DNA of 14,996 nt from CAYSYY01 sp964576115 [NCBI: uncultured Gemmatimonadota bacterium]. GTDB taxonomy: Bacteria; Blakebacterota; Blakebacteria; Blakebacterales. The notes under the pieces were generated by a model. The model did not search any database, had not been told where the DNA came from, and worked only from the letters and a program-made list of their open reading frames with translations. The position numbers were made by a program, and so were the translations under genes. Shown here piece by piece: positions 1 to 7,274 of the stretch; position 1 is the first letter of the stretch, and each line of letters opens with the position of its first letter. The stretch spans positions 1 to 14,996 of the forward strand of contig CAZNUA010000068.1 in NCBI GenBank assembly GCA_964576115.1, read 5' to 3'.

Positions 1-14
1 GTAATCTGCGGTGA

Positions 15-977
15 CTACTCGTCCAGGGGCAGCCTGGCGAGCCAGGCGCGGATTGTCTCGCAGGCGTCCTCGATCGGAATCCTCGGGCCCCAGTACATCG
101 GTGCAATCTTCGCGTAAGCCTGATCGATGAGTTCGTACTTCTCCGGATCGTCCAGAGCCAGGGCGGGTTCGTCCGACCGCGGGAGGGCGCCGATATCCTT
201 CTGGTCGAGCATGTCGTAAGCCAGGTCCGCGGCGGACATCTCCATTTCGGGGAGATTCTCCTCGGCTCGGATGATCTGGGCTGCGTCCTCATAGTGCCGG
301 ACGAAGCTGTCCGCCTCCATCTCGTCGCGGCTGTACCGCCGCGCCATGGCATCGAGTTTCTCGAAGAGCGTGACCAGGGGATGGACGCAGCTCACCGACA
401 CGGGCCGATTGTCATCGTAGTCACCCGGCATACCCTCCCTCTCGAGGCGGGCGTGCACGAACGAGCTGAGCGACACCTGAACGCAGGGCACCACACGGGC
501 TCGGCCGATCTCCAGCCGGACGAAGGGACTCATGACCGGCGCCAGTTCGGTGAGCAGCGTGCCGGGGTAGAGGGCCAGGTAATCTGCACCGCGAGCCTGC
601 CTGTCGATCCTGGTCGAGTCCCGTTCTACGTGGACACCGGGCACGACGAGCGCGATGGCAAGGGCGTCATAGAAGGTGCGACGCTCTGTCACAGGACCCG
701 TGTTCGTGCTCGTCCAGCTCGTCACCTCCGGCAGTCCGTCGACCTGACCGTGCTGGACCATCAGGTCGAGGTCCTCGGAAAAACGTTGGATCAACCCGAA
801 ACCTTTGGAGAGGGACGTGCCGCCCTTCAACCAGATATCGAGGCCCGTCTGGTGCAAGGCCCACAGGGTATGCGTCACCCAGTAGTCCTTCTCGATGAGC
901 GCCGCCGAGATCCCCATCGCCCGCGCAACGATCTGCACCAGCTGTCCGAACTCGGCGTCTTCGTGAACAAACCTCAT
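15..977 (-). CDS. AbiEii/AbiGii-type nucleotidyltransferase toxin
   Basis: This 320-residue protein belongs to the AbiEii/AbiGii family, cytoplasmic nucleotidyltransferase-fold toxins of bipartite TA/abortive-infection modules that transfer nucleotides onto RNA targets and arrest growth. Visible motifs: EKDYWV at residues 29-34, the nucleotidyltransferase signature GGTSLS at 52-57, and RFSEDLDL at 65-72, whose D69 and D71 are the expected metal ligands. A later helix (HPLVTLFEKLDAMARRY, about 200-216) and a histidine/aspartate motif (RHYED, about 228-232) match the family's C-terminal half. Length is normal and nothing is truncated, so the toxin looks active. The ATG at 975-977 overlaps the antitoxin's TGA (974-976) in an ATGA junction, which indicates translational coupling. 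Family assignment is firm; the cellular target is not shown by the sequence. Confidence 0.93.
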   Translation of the reverse strand: MRFVHEDAEFGQLVQIVARAMGISAALIEKDYWVTHTLWALHQTGLDIWLKGGTSLSKGFGLIQRFSEDLDLMVQHGQVDGLPEVTSWTSTNTGPVTERRTFYDALAIALVVPGVHVERDSTRIDRQARGADYLALYPGTLLTELAPVMSPFVRLEIGRARVVPCVQVSLSSFVHARLEREGMPGDYDDNRPVSVSCVHPLVTLFEKLDAMARRYSRDEMEADSFVRHYEDAAQIIRAEENLPEMEMSAADLAYDMLDQKDIGALPRSDEPALALDDPEKYELIDQAYAKIAPMYWGPRIPIEDACETIRAWLARLPLDE

Positions 978-1561
978 GATGCGTTAGCCGCAGCTCGAAG
1001 GCAGCGTTCGACCAGCGCCAGCGTCGCCTTGGTCCCATACCGGTCGGCCATCTCCCGGAGCCGATCCCGGTTCCAGCGCCCTTCCCGCACTGTGGCTACC
1101 AACCGATCGGCGAGCTCGGTGAGCGAGATACCTGCCATGTCGTGGTGCTGCAGCAGGTCGACCACGAACCACTCCGGTGAGGGATTTTCCGGGAAGAGCA
1201 CTCGGCGCAGGAGGAAGCGCCGGCCGTCAAAGATGAACTCGCCCGTACGCTTCTGGTTGTAGGCCAGCGTGGATGCGAACATCGCCGTGGCTCCCAACCC
1301 CAGTGCATTCCACTTCGGCGGACCGGTGAGTACAAACGAGCTGTCGCCGAGGAAGCCGCGGAGGATCTCCTCTTCGGGTGGTGGGGCCTGCCCGAAGCGG
1401 CTCTGGACCGGGGCGTAGAACAGCCCGTGCGCGGCCTGCTGGAGCTTGTTTTCGCGCACCAGGCGCCTGGCAAGACGGGCCGGGTTGGCGCCCCAGCGAC
1501 GCAACTCACGGGTTCGATATACCCGCCCAGGATCGAGGTTCGGTTGTGCTGCCTGGCTCAT
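974..1561 (-). CDS. AbiEi-like antitoxin / transcriptional regulator
   Basis: This 195-residue protein is the cognate antitoxin of the downstream AbiEii toxin. Residues about 14-50 (beginning YRTRELRRWG and ending HGLFY) read as a winged helix-turn-helix of the AbiEi/DUF6088 type, with the usual Gly-x-Phe-Tyr wing. The remainder (about 60-195) resembles the AbiEi C-terminal antitoxin region, including FVLTGPPKWNALGL near residues 76-89. The ATG at 1559-1561 is preceded by AGAGGTG with about 6 bases of spacing, a good ribosome binding site. In characterised AbiE systems the antitoxin binds inverted repeats in its own promoter, and nested palindromes occur here at 1575-1602. It lies first in the operon and overlaps the toxin by 4 bases. 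Whether inhibition is type IV, as in classical AbiE, or by direct contact cannot be told from sequence. Confidence 0.88.
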   Translation of the reverse strand: MSQAAQPNLDPGRVYRTRELRRWGANPARLARRLVRENKLQQAAHGLFYAPVQSRFGQAPPPEEEILRGFLGDSSFVLTGPPKWNALGLGATAMFASTLAYNQKRTGEFIFDGRRFLLRRVLFPENPSPEWFVVDLLQHHDMAGISLTELADRLVATVREGRWNRDRLREMADRYGTKATLALVERCLRAAANAS

Positions 1562-1574
1562 GAGTCACCTCTGT

Positions 1575-1602
1575 CAGTAATTTACTGTAAATAAGATACA
1601 GT
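1575..1602. promoter_or_regulatory. Nested palindromic operator candidate upstream of the antitoxin gene
   Basis: Two perfect inverted repeats share half-sites. CAGTAA-T-TTACTG occupies 1575-1587, and ACTGTA / TACAGT arms occupy 1584-1589 and 1597-1602 with 7 bases between. The cluster lies 14-41 bases upstream of the antitoxin ATG on the minus strand, where AT-rich promoter elements would be expected. Position and symmetry fit an autoregulatory site for the AbiEi winged-helix protein. The symmetry is seen directly; binding is inferred. Confidence 0.55.
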
Positions 1603-2016
1603 TGCACAGCTTGAATGTCAAATTCCTGCTCAATCACATCCGTAGGTAAGCGACCTGAGGAACATACTCACCCGCAATCCTGGATAATCGCAGGTCACAG
1701 AATGAAAATTATGTTGTATATTTACAGCCGGAAGGTCTGGGAATAACAAATGCCATACAAAACAATGGATTACACCTTGGATTGCTTGGATATGCTGATG
1801 TTGGTCTAGTCTTTGAAGCGCCAAGTATTATTGGGGAATTCATTGTGGCTAATGATGCGGGGAAAATAGCGATCAGGAGTAAAATATCAAAAGCGGCAAT
1901 ATTGCTGGGTATAAGTGAGGACGAACCATATATCAGATTAATTGATAATAATGGAGCAATAATGGTAGAATATCCTTAGAAATGAAGTGTTTGTATATAC
2001 GAAATCCCGACTTCGG
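1603..2016. other. AT-rich intergenic segment with no intact gene
   Basis: Between the TA operon and the serine hydrolase the base composition changes sharply to AT-rich, and stop codons are frequent on both strands. Apart from the reading-frame remnant at 1707-1979, no open frame has a plausible start with a ribosome binding site. A 14-codon ATG frame at 1703-1747 is too short to support. No tRNA, integrase or terminal repeat is visible. The composition suggests DNA acquired from a lower-GC source or a decayed gene. Confidence 0.5.
1707..1979 (+). pseudogene. Start-less 90-codon reading-frame remnant, AT-rich
   Basis: The frame is open from just after a TGA at 1704-1706 to a TAG at 1977-1979, encoding 90 residues rich in Ile, Gly, Asn and Ala. 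The segments LGYADVGLVFEAP and GEFIVANDAGKIAIRSK have an alternating beta-strand look, and the end (IRLIDNNGAIMVEYP) reads like a protein C-terminus. No ATG or GTG lies in frame; the only conventional start is a TTG at 1782, with no Shine-Dalgarno before it, which would give 65 residues. Codon use is AT-rich, unlike every neighbour. The best reading is the 3' end of a decayed or transferred gene. A small real gene starting at the TTG is the alternative. I do not recognise the family. Confidence 0.3.
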
Positions 2017-2044
2017 TTGACAGGTTGTATAGTGACGATAATTA
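2017..2044 (+). promoter_or_regulatory. Candidate sigma70-type promoter for the serine hydrolase
   Basis: A consensus -35 hexamer TTGACA at 2017-2022 is followed after 16 bases by TAATTA at 2039-2044, a weak -10. It would give a leader of about 180 bases before the hydrolase ATG at 2228. A GATAAT at 2037-2042 is a better -10 but only 14 bases away. AT-rich DNA produces such matches by chance, so this is tentative. Confidence 0.3.
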
Positions 2045-2227
2045 ACTGACACTCGCGTGCGATTTGAACTATCCGTGCAGAGGCTCTTTCAACACATCAA
2101 CAAGTTAATTCGACCAGATACCTTGCGATAAGGGTCCAATACACCTGTTACCCAAAAGATTGATCCGATAGCTTGTAGATCAGTTCTGCTCGCTATGCAA
2201 CTGTGCACCAAGAAGGTAGGAACTGCG

Positions 2228-3547
2228 ATGAAAGAGAAGGTCTCGAGACCTGCACGTCCGGCCCCGCTGGCCGGGCTGCTCGCCCTGATGGCCCTGCTCT
2301 CGACCGGGGCCGTTGTTCCGGCACTGGTGGTTTTCTTTACGACCCCTGCGACAGCTTGGGCCCAGACCCCTTCCCGACCGGACGACCGCATCCTCACCGA
2401 GGCCTTGGTGCAGGGCATCGCGATGGGTATTCCGGGGCTCTCGGTCGCCATCGGAGCCGGTGACACTCTCGCCTGGCAGGGCACAGCCGGCTCGAGCGAT
2501 CTGCGCCGGAATATATCCATCCGGCCCCGGGACCGCTTTGGAGTGGGAAGCATCACCAAGACCTTCGTGGCCCGGGTGATCCTCCAGCTGGTCGAGGAGG
2601 GGCGCCTCGACCTGGAGAAAACCCCGCTCGATTACCTGGATCAGGAGATCGTTGCCCGGATTCCCAATACCGACACGGCCACTCTGCGTCACCTGCTCAA
2701 CCACCAGAGCGGGATCCCCACCTGGGAGTTCCAGGCCGACTGGATCCGCCGCGGCCGGGGGGCGGAGATGGATCTGGATCATATCTGGGGCAAGACCGAA
2801 ACCCTGCAGTACTGCACCCGCAACCTGCTCCCCGCCACGAATGCTCCGGGACAGAGGTATTCCTACTCCAACACCAATTACACCCTTCTCGGTCTGATCA
2901 TCGAAGCGGTGACCGGCCGTGAGGCCTCGGTCGAAATCCGCCGACGGATACTGGAGCCGCTGGGGCTGCGTGACACTTTCCTGGAGTCTTTCGAAGACAT
3001 TCCGGGCGGCTGTGTCGGCCACTACCACTACGCCACTCCGCGCTTTCAGGCCGTGGCCGGCATCCATCCCGATTTCGTCCGGATCGGGCCTTACCTGGTG
3101 GAAAGCTCGGCCGGCAATCTGTCGCCGGAATGGACCGCCGGGGGCATCGTCTCCTCGGCCGCCGATCTGGTCCGGTGGGCCCGGGCCATCCGCGACGGCG
3201 AACTGCTGGGACCGGCCATGCAGGCCGAGGTCGTCACCTGGTATCCGCCGGCCGAGGGCGCCGGCCGTCGCTCCCGGTACCTGCAGGGGATCTCCCGGCA
3301 GGAGGGTTTCCATGACGGGCTGGCCGCCTGGGGTCATTCAGGCGGCACCCTGGGTTTTACGGCCTACATGTACTGGCTGGAGGGCACCGACATCATCGTG
3401 GTGATGCTGGCCAATGTGGGAGGCATGCACAGCGGCCTCTCACCGAGTCCGGTGAGCCTCTTCTTCCGTCAGGTGTGGCTGCCGGCGGTGATGCGCTGGA
3501 TCGAGAACCGCCCCGGTCGTTCGGATGAGAACCGATCCTCCCCGTGA
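2228..3547 (+). CDS. Secreted serine hydrolase, class C beta-lactamase / PBP-like fold
   Basis: A 439-residue exported member of the beta-lactamase class C/esterase superfamily (COG1680 type), which cleaves ester or amide bonds, often in peptidoglycan peptides or small esters. The three active-site motifs are present: SITK at 108-111 (nucleophile S108, K111), YSN at 213-215, and HSGG at 370-373 in the KTG-equivalent position. Residues 1-45 are a Sec signal peptide (basic start, long hydrophobic core, AWA before QTPS). The ATG at 2228 is preferred over an in-frame ATG at 2195 because GGTAGG (2215-2220) stands 7 bases before it and it starts directly into the signal peptide. No transmembrane C-terminal extension follows. 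A true beta-lactamase is unlikely given the HxG third motif; carboxylesterase or D-aminopeptidase is more probable. The substrate is unknown. Confidence 0.9.
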   Translation: MKEKVSRPARPAPLAGLLALMALLSTGAVVPALVVFFTTPATAWAQTPSRPDDRILTEALVQGIAMGIPGLSVAIGAGDTLAWQGTAGSSDLRRNISIRPRDRFGVGSITKTFVARVILQLVEEGRLDLEKTPLDYLDQEIVARIPNTDTATLRHLLNHQSGIPTWEFQADWIRRGRGAEMDLDHIWGKTETLQYCTRNLLPATNAPGQRYSYSNTNYTLLGLIIEAVTGREASVEIRRRILEPLGLRDTFLESFEDIPGGCVGHYHYATPRFQAVAGIHPDFVRIGPYLVESSAGNLSPEWTAGGIVSSAADLVRWARAIRDGELLGPAMQAEVVTWYPPAEGAGRRSRYLQGISRQEGFHDGLAAWGHSGGTLGFTAYMYWLEGTDIIVVMLANVGGMHSGLSPSPVSLFFRQVWLPAVMRWIENRPGRSDENRSSP

Positions 3548-3625
3548 CCCCGGCGCGGTTTGTGCGTAGAGTATGACTCCCGACGATGAAGCCTGTCCCA
3601 TGCCCCATTCCTGATGGAGAGGGAG

Positions 3626-6130
3626 ATGACGACCGTCTCGGTCATATCCGAGCGCAGGAGGTTCTTTCACCCGACGTCATACCCGTCTGCGCGCTGGTAT
3701 GCAATCGGGCTGGGCCTGGTGCTCCTCGCCGGCTGCGGGCGGGGCACGCGGCATGCCGAGCTGGCCGGCGGCACCCTCGGAATCGCCCTGAACGGACGGG
3801 GTGAGATCCGCCGCCTGATCGATCTCGACACCGGTTCCCGCTACACCCCGTCCGGGATCTCTTCACCCCTGCTCTCGGTCCGGATCGATTCGGTGCTCAT
3901 CTCCCCCCGCTCGTCCCGCTGGCAGAGGCGCCGGGGCCTGCTAACCCTGCACTATCCCGGCGGGGTGACGGCCACGGTCGGGGTCGAGATGAAGGCCACC
4001 CACCTGACCATCGAACTGCTCGCCATCACACCCGACGACGATGTCGAGCTCGTCGTCTGGGGACCGTACGCAACCACCATCAACAGCGTGATCGGGGAGA
4101 CGGTGGGGGTCGTGCGCGACTCGGTCTTCGCGATCGGATTGCAGGCTCTGAATCCGAAAACCCTCGGCGGCTACCCCTGGCACGAGAACGACTGCATGCC
4201 GCAGCTCGACATCTTCGAGGCTGATGATTACTCCGATCTGAGCGAGGAGGGCAAACGGTACGTCCTCTATCGCGTCGAAGCCGCCAAGCCGGAGGATTTC
4301 GGTTCGACCCTGCAGGCCTACTGCCGCAACCGGCGCCGGGCGCGGATGGTTCAGAACTGGAACCACGACCGCTATGTCGCACCGCCCTTCGAGGACGGGG
4401 GTGTGACGGGATCGAAAATCGCACTCTTCGGCTCCTCGGCCGACCGGGCCCTGGAGACGATCGGCGCCATCGAGGTGGCCGAGGGTCTGCCCCATCCGAT
4501 AATCGACGGCGAGTGGGGCAAGACCGCGCCGGGGGCGTCGGCCGCCTATCTGATTCTGAACTTCGGCGAGGCGGATATCGACCGGGCCCTGGCCTGGACT
4601 CGTCAGGCCGGCCTGCGCTTCCTCTATCACGGCGGACCTTTCCGCACCTGGGGGCACTTCGAGCTCAACGAGCAGTTCCCGAACGGGCGGGCGGGTCTGC
4701 GGGCCTGTGTCGAGCGGGCCGGGGCGGCCGGGATCATGCTCGGGGTGCACACCCTGTCCAATTTCATCACTACCAACGATGCCTATGTCACCCCCGAGCC
4801 CGATTCCCGGTTGGCCAAGGTCGGATCGAGCACCTTGACCGCCTCGATCGACCCTGAGGACACCGAGATCGGTCTCGCCGATCCCGGCTTCTTCAACCAG
4901 TTCCGCAACAACCACCTGCGCGCGGTCGTGATCGGTTCCGAACTCATCACGTACACAGGGGTTTCCGAACAGGCGCCCTGGCGCTTGCTCGGCTGTGAGA
5001 GGGGCGCTTTCGGCACCCGGGCCGCAGCTCACGGCGCCGGGGATGAGATAGCTAAACTGGCCGATCACGGCTATCGGGTCTTCCTGACCGACGCCGACTT
5101 GGGGCGGGAGGTGGCCGGGCGGATCGCGCAGTTGTTCAACGAAACCGGCCTGCGTCAGATCAGCTTCGACGGTCTGGAGGGCAACCGCTCGACCGGGATG
5201 GGCAACTACGGCGAGGTTCTCTTCACCACCACCTGGTTTGACAACCTCTCCCCGGAGATCCACCGCCACTACATCGCCGATGCCAGCCGCACTTCTCACT
5301 ATTTCTGGCACATCTACTCCCGCATGAACTGGGGTGAGCCGTGGTACGCCGGCTTCCGCGAAAGCCAGACCGAATACCGCCTGAAGAATCAGGCCTATTT
5401 CAGGCGCAACCTCATGCCGGGCATGCTGGGCTGGTTTCAGATGCGCCCAGGCACCACCCTGGCCGACGTGGAGTGGATGCTGGCCCGCTCGGCTGCCTTC
5501 GACGCCGGCTACTCTTTCGTGACCTCGTACGAGACCCTCGAGACCAACGGCAACACCGACGCGATCCTGGACGCCATCGGGCGCTGGGAGCGGGCCCGAA
5601 TGGCCGGGGTATTTTCTGCTGATCAGAAACGCCGCATGGAGGATGTGGCGGCCGAGTTCCATCTCGAGGACGCGGAGGGGGGGAACTGGCTGCTCACTCC
5701 GGTCGCAGCGCAGATCTTCCGCCACGCCCGGCCCCAGGGCCCGCCGGGCGAGCCGACCACCTCGACCTTCACCTTCACCGTTCCCGCTCCCGGACAGATC
5801 CTGCCCTGGATCATGACGGCCGTTGACGGCGAGATAGCCATGACTGTCCTGCAGCTCGACCACCGCGATCCGGTCCGGTTGTCGGTCCGTCTGCCCGCCG
5901 GCTGGTCGCTACGCTATGAGGGGGGGACGAGGGCGATTCTCTTCGATCCCACCTGGCATCCCCGGCGGTCGGTCGTGGTGGATCCGGCTGACTGGCGGGT
6001 CGAACCGGGTGAACACGCGTTCCTCGTCGACTGTATGTGGGGTCACGGAGACGAGGAGATGCACCTGCGCCTCGAAGTGCGACCGACCGGTGTCCCCGAA
6101 CCGGTTCCGGCCGTGGGAGGCGGGCGGTGA
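3626..6130 (+). CDS. Lipoprotein with predicted glycosidase-like TIM barrel and inserted beta domain
   Basis: An 834-residue predicted lipoprotein: hydrophobic segment IGLGLVLLAGC with lipidation Cys37. Residues about 40-230 look like an N-terminal beta-sandwich; about 290-620 alternate strands and helices as in a glycoside hydrolase TIM barrel (RFLYHGGPF; ISFDGLEG with acidic D515 and E518; MNWGEPWYAGFRESQTEYR). About 397-482 is an inserted beta domain (ELITYTG, then CERGAFGTRAAAHGAG). About 700-834 is a C-terminal beta-sandwich. The DGLEG acidic pair suggests a catalytic site like clan GH-D/GH-A enzymes, but I cannot place it in a CAZy family. The ATG at 3626 is chosen over one at 3614 because GGAGAG (3616-3621) precedes it at short spacing and nothing Shine-Dalgarno-like precedes 3614. 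Its stop overlaps the next gene's start. Function is predicted, not recognised. Confidence 0.75.
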   Translation: MTTVSVISERRRFFHPTSYPSARWYAIGLGLVLLAGCGRGTRHAELAGGTLGIALNGRGEIRRLIDLDTGSRYTPSGISSPLLSVRIDSVLISPRSSRWQRRRGLLTLHYPGGVTATVGVEMKATHLTIELLAITPDDDVELVVWGPYATTINSVIGETVGVVRDSVFAIGLQALNPKTLGGYPWHENDCMPQLDIFEADDYSDLSEEGKRYVLYRVEAAKPEDFGSTLQAYCRNRRRARMVQNWNHDRYVAPPFEDGGVTGSKIALFGSSADRALETIGAIEVAEGLPHPIIDGEWGKTAPGASAAYLILNFGEADIDRALAWTRQAGLRFLYHGGPFRTWGHFELNEQFPNGRAGLRACVERAGAAGIMLGVHTLSNFITTNDAYVTPEPDSRLAKVGSSTLTASIDPEDTEIGLADPGFFNQFRNNHLRAVVIGSELITYTGVSEQAPWRLLGCERGAFGTRAAAHGAGDEIAKLADHGYRVFLTDADLGREVAGRIAQLFNETGLRQISFDGLEGNRSTGMGNYGEVLFTTTWFDNLSPEIHRHYIADASRTSHYFWHIYSRMNWGEPWYAGFRESQTEYRLKNQAYFRRNLMPGMLGWFQMRPGTTLADVEWMLARSAAFDAGYSFVTSYETLETNGNTDAILDAIGRWERARMAGVFSADQKRRMEDVAAEFHLEDAEGGNWLLTPVAAQIFRHARPQGPPGEPTTSTFTFTVPAPGQILPWIMTAVDGEIAMTVLQLDHRDPVRLSVRLPAGWSLRYEGGTRAILFDPTWHPRRSVVVDPADWRVEPGEHAFLVDCMWGHGDEEMHLRLEVRPTGVPEPVPAVGGGR

Positions 6131-7140
6131 TGTCGCCTCGCGAACAGAACACACGGGAGACCGGGGGGCCGGGGCCCTGGGGTTCGGGGCCGATCCTCTC
6201 CGCCCTGTTCCTGGCGGGGCTGCTCGTCGTGCCCCAGGAGGTCGGGGCCCCCCCCGACTTCCCGATCACGATCGACCAGCGTCCGGCCGTGGTTTCACCC
6301 CGGGAAAGCGCTGAAGGCAAAGAACTCATCGTCCTCAAAGTGCGCGACCGGGGCTGGTGTCAGGTCGAGGTGACGGTCGTCAACGACCGGCCTTACGACG
6401 TACTCGACCGGGTCCGGGGCCGGGGCGCGCAGCGGGAAGTGGACGGCGAGGACTTCCCGACCCTGGCCGCCACCGGCCTGCATTCCGATACCGAATTGGC
6501 GGCCGCCCGCACCGTGACCGGCCGTCCGGTGGAGGAAATCACCCGTATCGGCCGCCCGGGGGAGTACTCCGGGGCGGGTTTCATGGCCGAAAGCGAAGAT
6601 CTCATCACCGTTCTGCGGGCCGACAACCGTATCGTCACCCGGCTCGGGCTGACCCACCCGCAGCTGGCCGCGCCCCTGTTCCACATCTGGAACCTGCACC
6701 TGCGCCGGGCCGATCACGCTGATTCCACCCGTCAGTGGCTCGAGATCGAACAGGTACTCTATAACGGCGGCTCCGTTCAGCCAGATGTGCAGGGCACCCG
6801 GGGCTTTCAGGAGTCGATCTTCGACGACGGCATCAGGGGCAGTCACAACCTGACCCTCTTCCGCGATCCGACCGATGAGGAAATTGCCTGGCTCGAGGAG
6901 CACTACGGTCACCTGGGGCGCGAACGAATCAACGAGATGATCGTGAAACTGGGGCGGATCGAAACCGGGGAGATGGTGCCTTTCTACATCATGCGCTACG
7001 GTTTTTATGAGGGGCACACCGCCTATCGGGCCGATCCGATCGCGATTGCCTTCATCTTCGGTCTGCGCACTCTCGATGAGATCCAGGACACCCTCGACGA
7101 AGACCTCTATACACTTCTCACAACCCCCTTCAAACCGTAG
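6130..7140 (+). CDS. Secreted protein of unknown function, coupled to the glycosidase-like lipoprotein
   Basis: A 336-residue protein with an N-terminal signal peptide (hydrophobic ILSALFLAGLLVVP, cleavage probably after VGA near residue 40). I do not recognise the family. The mature part starts with a beta-rich stretch (ELIVLKVRDRGWCQVEVTVVN), passes through a mixed middle with an aromatic-rich strand (LFHIWNLHLRR), and ends in a helical region (TDEEIAWLEEHYGHLGRERINEMIVKL, given here in parts: TDEEIAWLEEHYGHLGR then ERINEMIVKL) and a second helix at the C terminus. The ATG at 6130 shares its A with the upstream TGA (TGATG), and GGGAGG (6115-6120) lies 9 bases before it, so translation is coupled to the lipoprotein. 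An in-frame ATG at 6037 lies inside the upstream gene and would delay the signal peptide, so it is rejected. The tight coupling suggests a shared pathway or complex in the periplasm or at the surface. Confidence 0.72.
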   Translation: MSPREQNTRETGGPGPWGSGPILSALFLAGLLVVPQEVGAPPDFPITIDQRPAVVSPRESAEGKELIVLKVRDRGWCQVEVTVVNDRPYDVLDRVRGRGAQREVDGEDFPTLAATGLHSDTELAAARTVTGRPVEEITRIGRPGEYSGAGFMAESEDLITVLRADNRIVTRLGLTHPQLAAPLFHIWNLHLRRADHADSTRQWLEIEQVLYNGGSVQPDVQGTRGFQESIFDDGIRGSHNLTLFRDPTDEEIAWLEEHYGHLGRERINEMIVKLGRIETGEMVPFYIMRYGFYEGHTAYRADPIAIAFIFGLRTLDEIQDTLDEDLYTLLTTPFKP

Positions 7141-7177
7141 TATCGTTCGGGAGTGAAACCCGGTTGCGCAAACCTGC

Positions 7178-7206
7178 GTAATACTACATAAGTATATTAC
7201 ATAAGT
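7178..7206. promoter_or_regulatory. Candidate PadR operator / promoter
   Basis: An AT-rich island before the padR-like gene holds GTAATA (7178-7183) and TATTAC (7195-7200) as an inverted pair, nested ATACT (7181-7185) / AGTAT (7191-7195) arms, and the direct repeat TACATAAGT at 7185-7193 and 7198-7206, 13 bases apart. PadR proteins bind AT-rich dyads in their own promoters, so autoregulation of the padR-permease pair is likely. The repeats are seen; binding is inferred. Confidence 0.5.
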
Positions 7207-7240
7207 TGCTTAGGTGGTTTGGGTCCGATGCCCTCGAGAG

Positions 7241-7269
7241 GTTTCGGATCCGATCCTTCGATCCGAGGT
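7241..7269 (+). promoter_or_regulatory. Hairpin covering the padR ribosome binding site
   Basis: TCGGATC (7244-7250) can pair with GATCCGA (7260-7266) around a 9-base loop, and flanking U-G wobbles extend the stem across the GAGG Shine-Dalgarno at 7265-7268. The start ATG follows at 7275. The leader could therefore limit translation of padR. A chance stem in GC-rich DNA is possible. Confidence 0.35.
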
Positions 7270-7274
7270 GGAAC

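Noticed and set aside
294-1262. Plus-strand open frame of 322 codons across the TA operon
   Set aside because: It runs antisense through both AbiEii and AbiEi, which carry clear family motifs; it has a low-complexity, His/Arg-rich composition typical of a shadow frame.
2007-2016. CCGACTTCGG as a terminator stem for the remnant frame
   Set aside because: The loop would be two bases, leaving only three usable pairs, and there is no U tract.
2180-3337. Minus-strand open frame of 385 codons
   Set aside because: It is antisense to the serine hydrolase, which has all three active-site motifs and a signal peptide.
2228-3547. Serine hydrolase as an antibiotic-resistance beta-lactamase
   Set aside because: The SxxK and YxN motifs are shared with many esterases and peptidases, and the third motif is HSGG, not KTG; nothing specific to AmpC-type enzymes is visible.
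3941-5863. Long open frame (640 codons) on the minus strand
   Set aside because: It is antisense to the glycosidase-like lipoprotein, has no domain, signal or sensible composition, and arises from high-GC codon bias; the plus-strand frame has a lipobox and coherent domains.
6037-6129. Upstream start for the unknown secreted protein
   Set aside because: It is inside the preceding coding sequence and would place an Arg-rich stretch before the signal peptide; ATG 6130 is preceded by GGGAGG.
7148-7162. CGGG/CCCG stem after the secreted-protein stop
   Set aside because: Only four pairs with a seven-base loop and no U tract; too weak to call a terminator.
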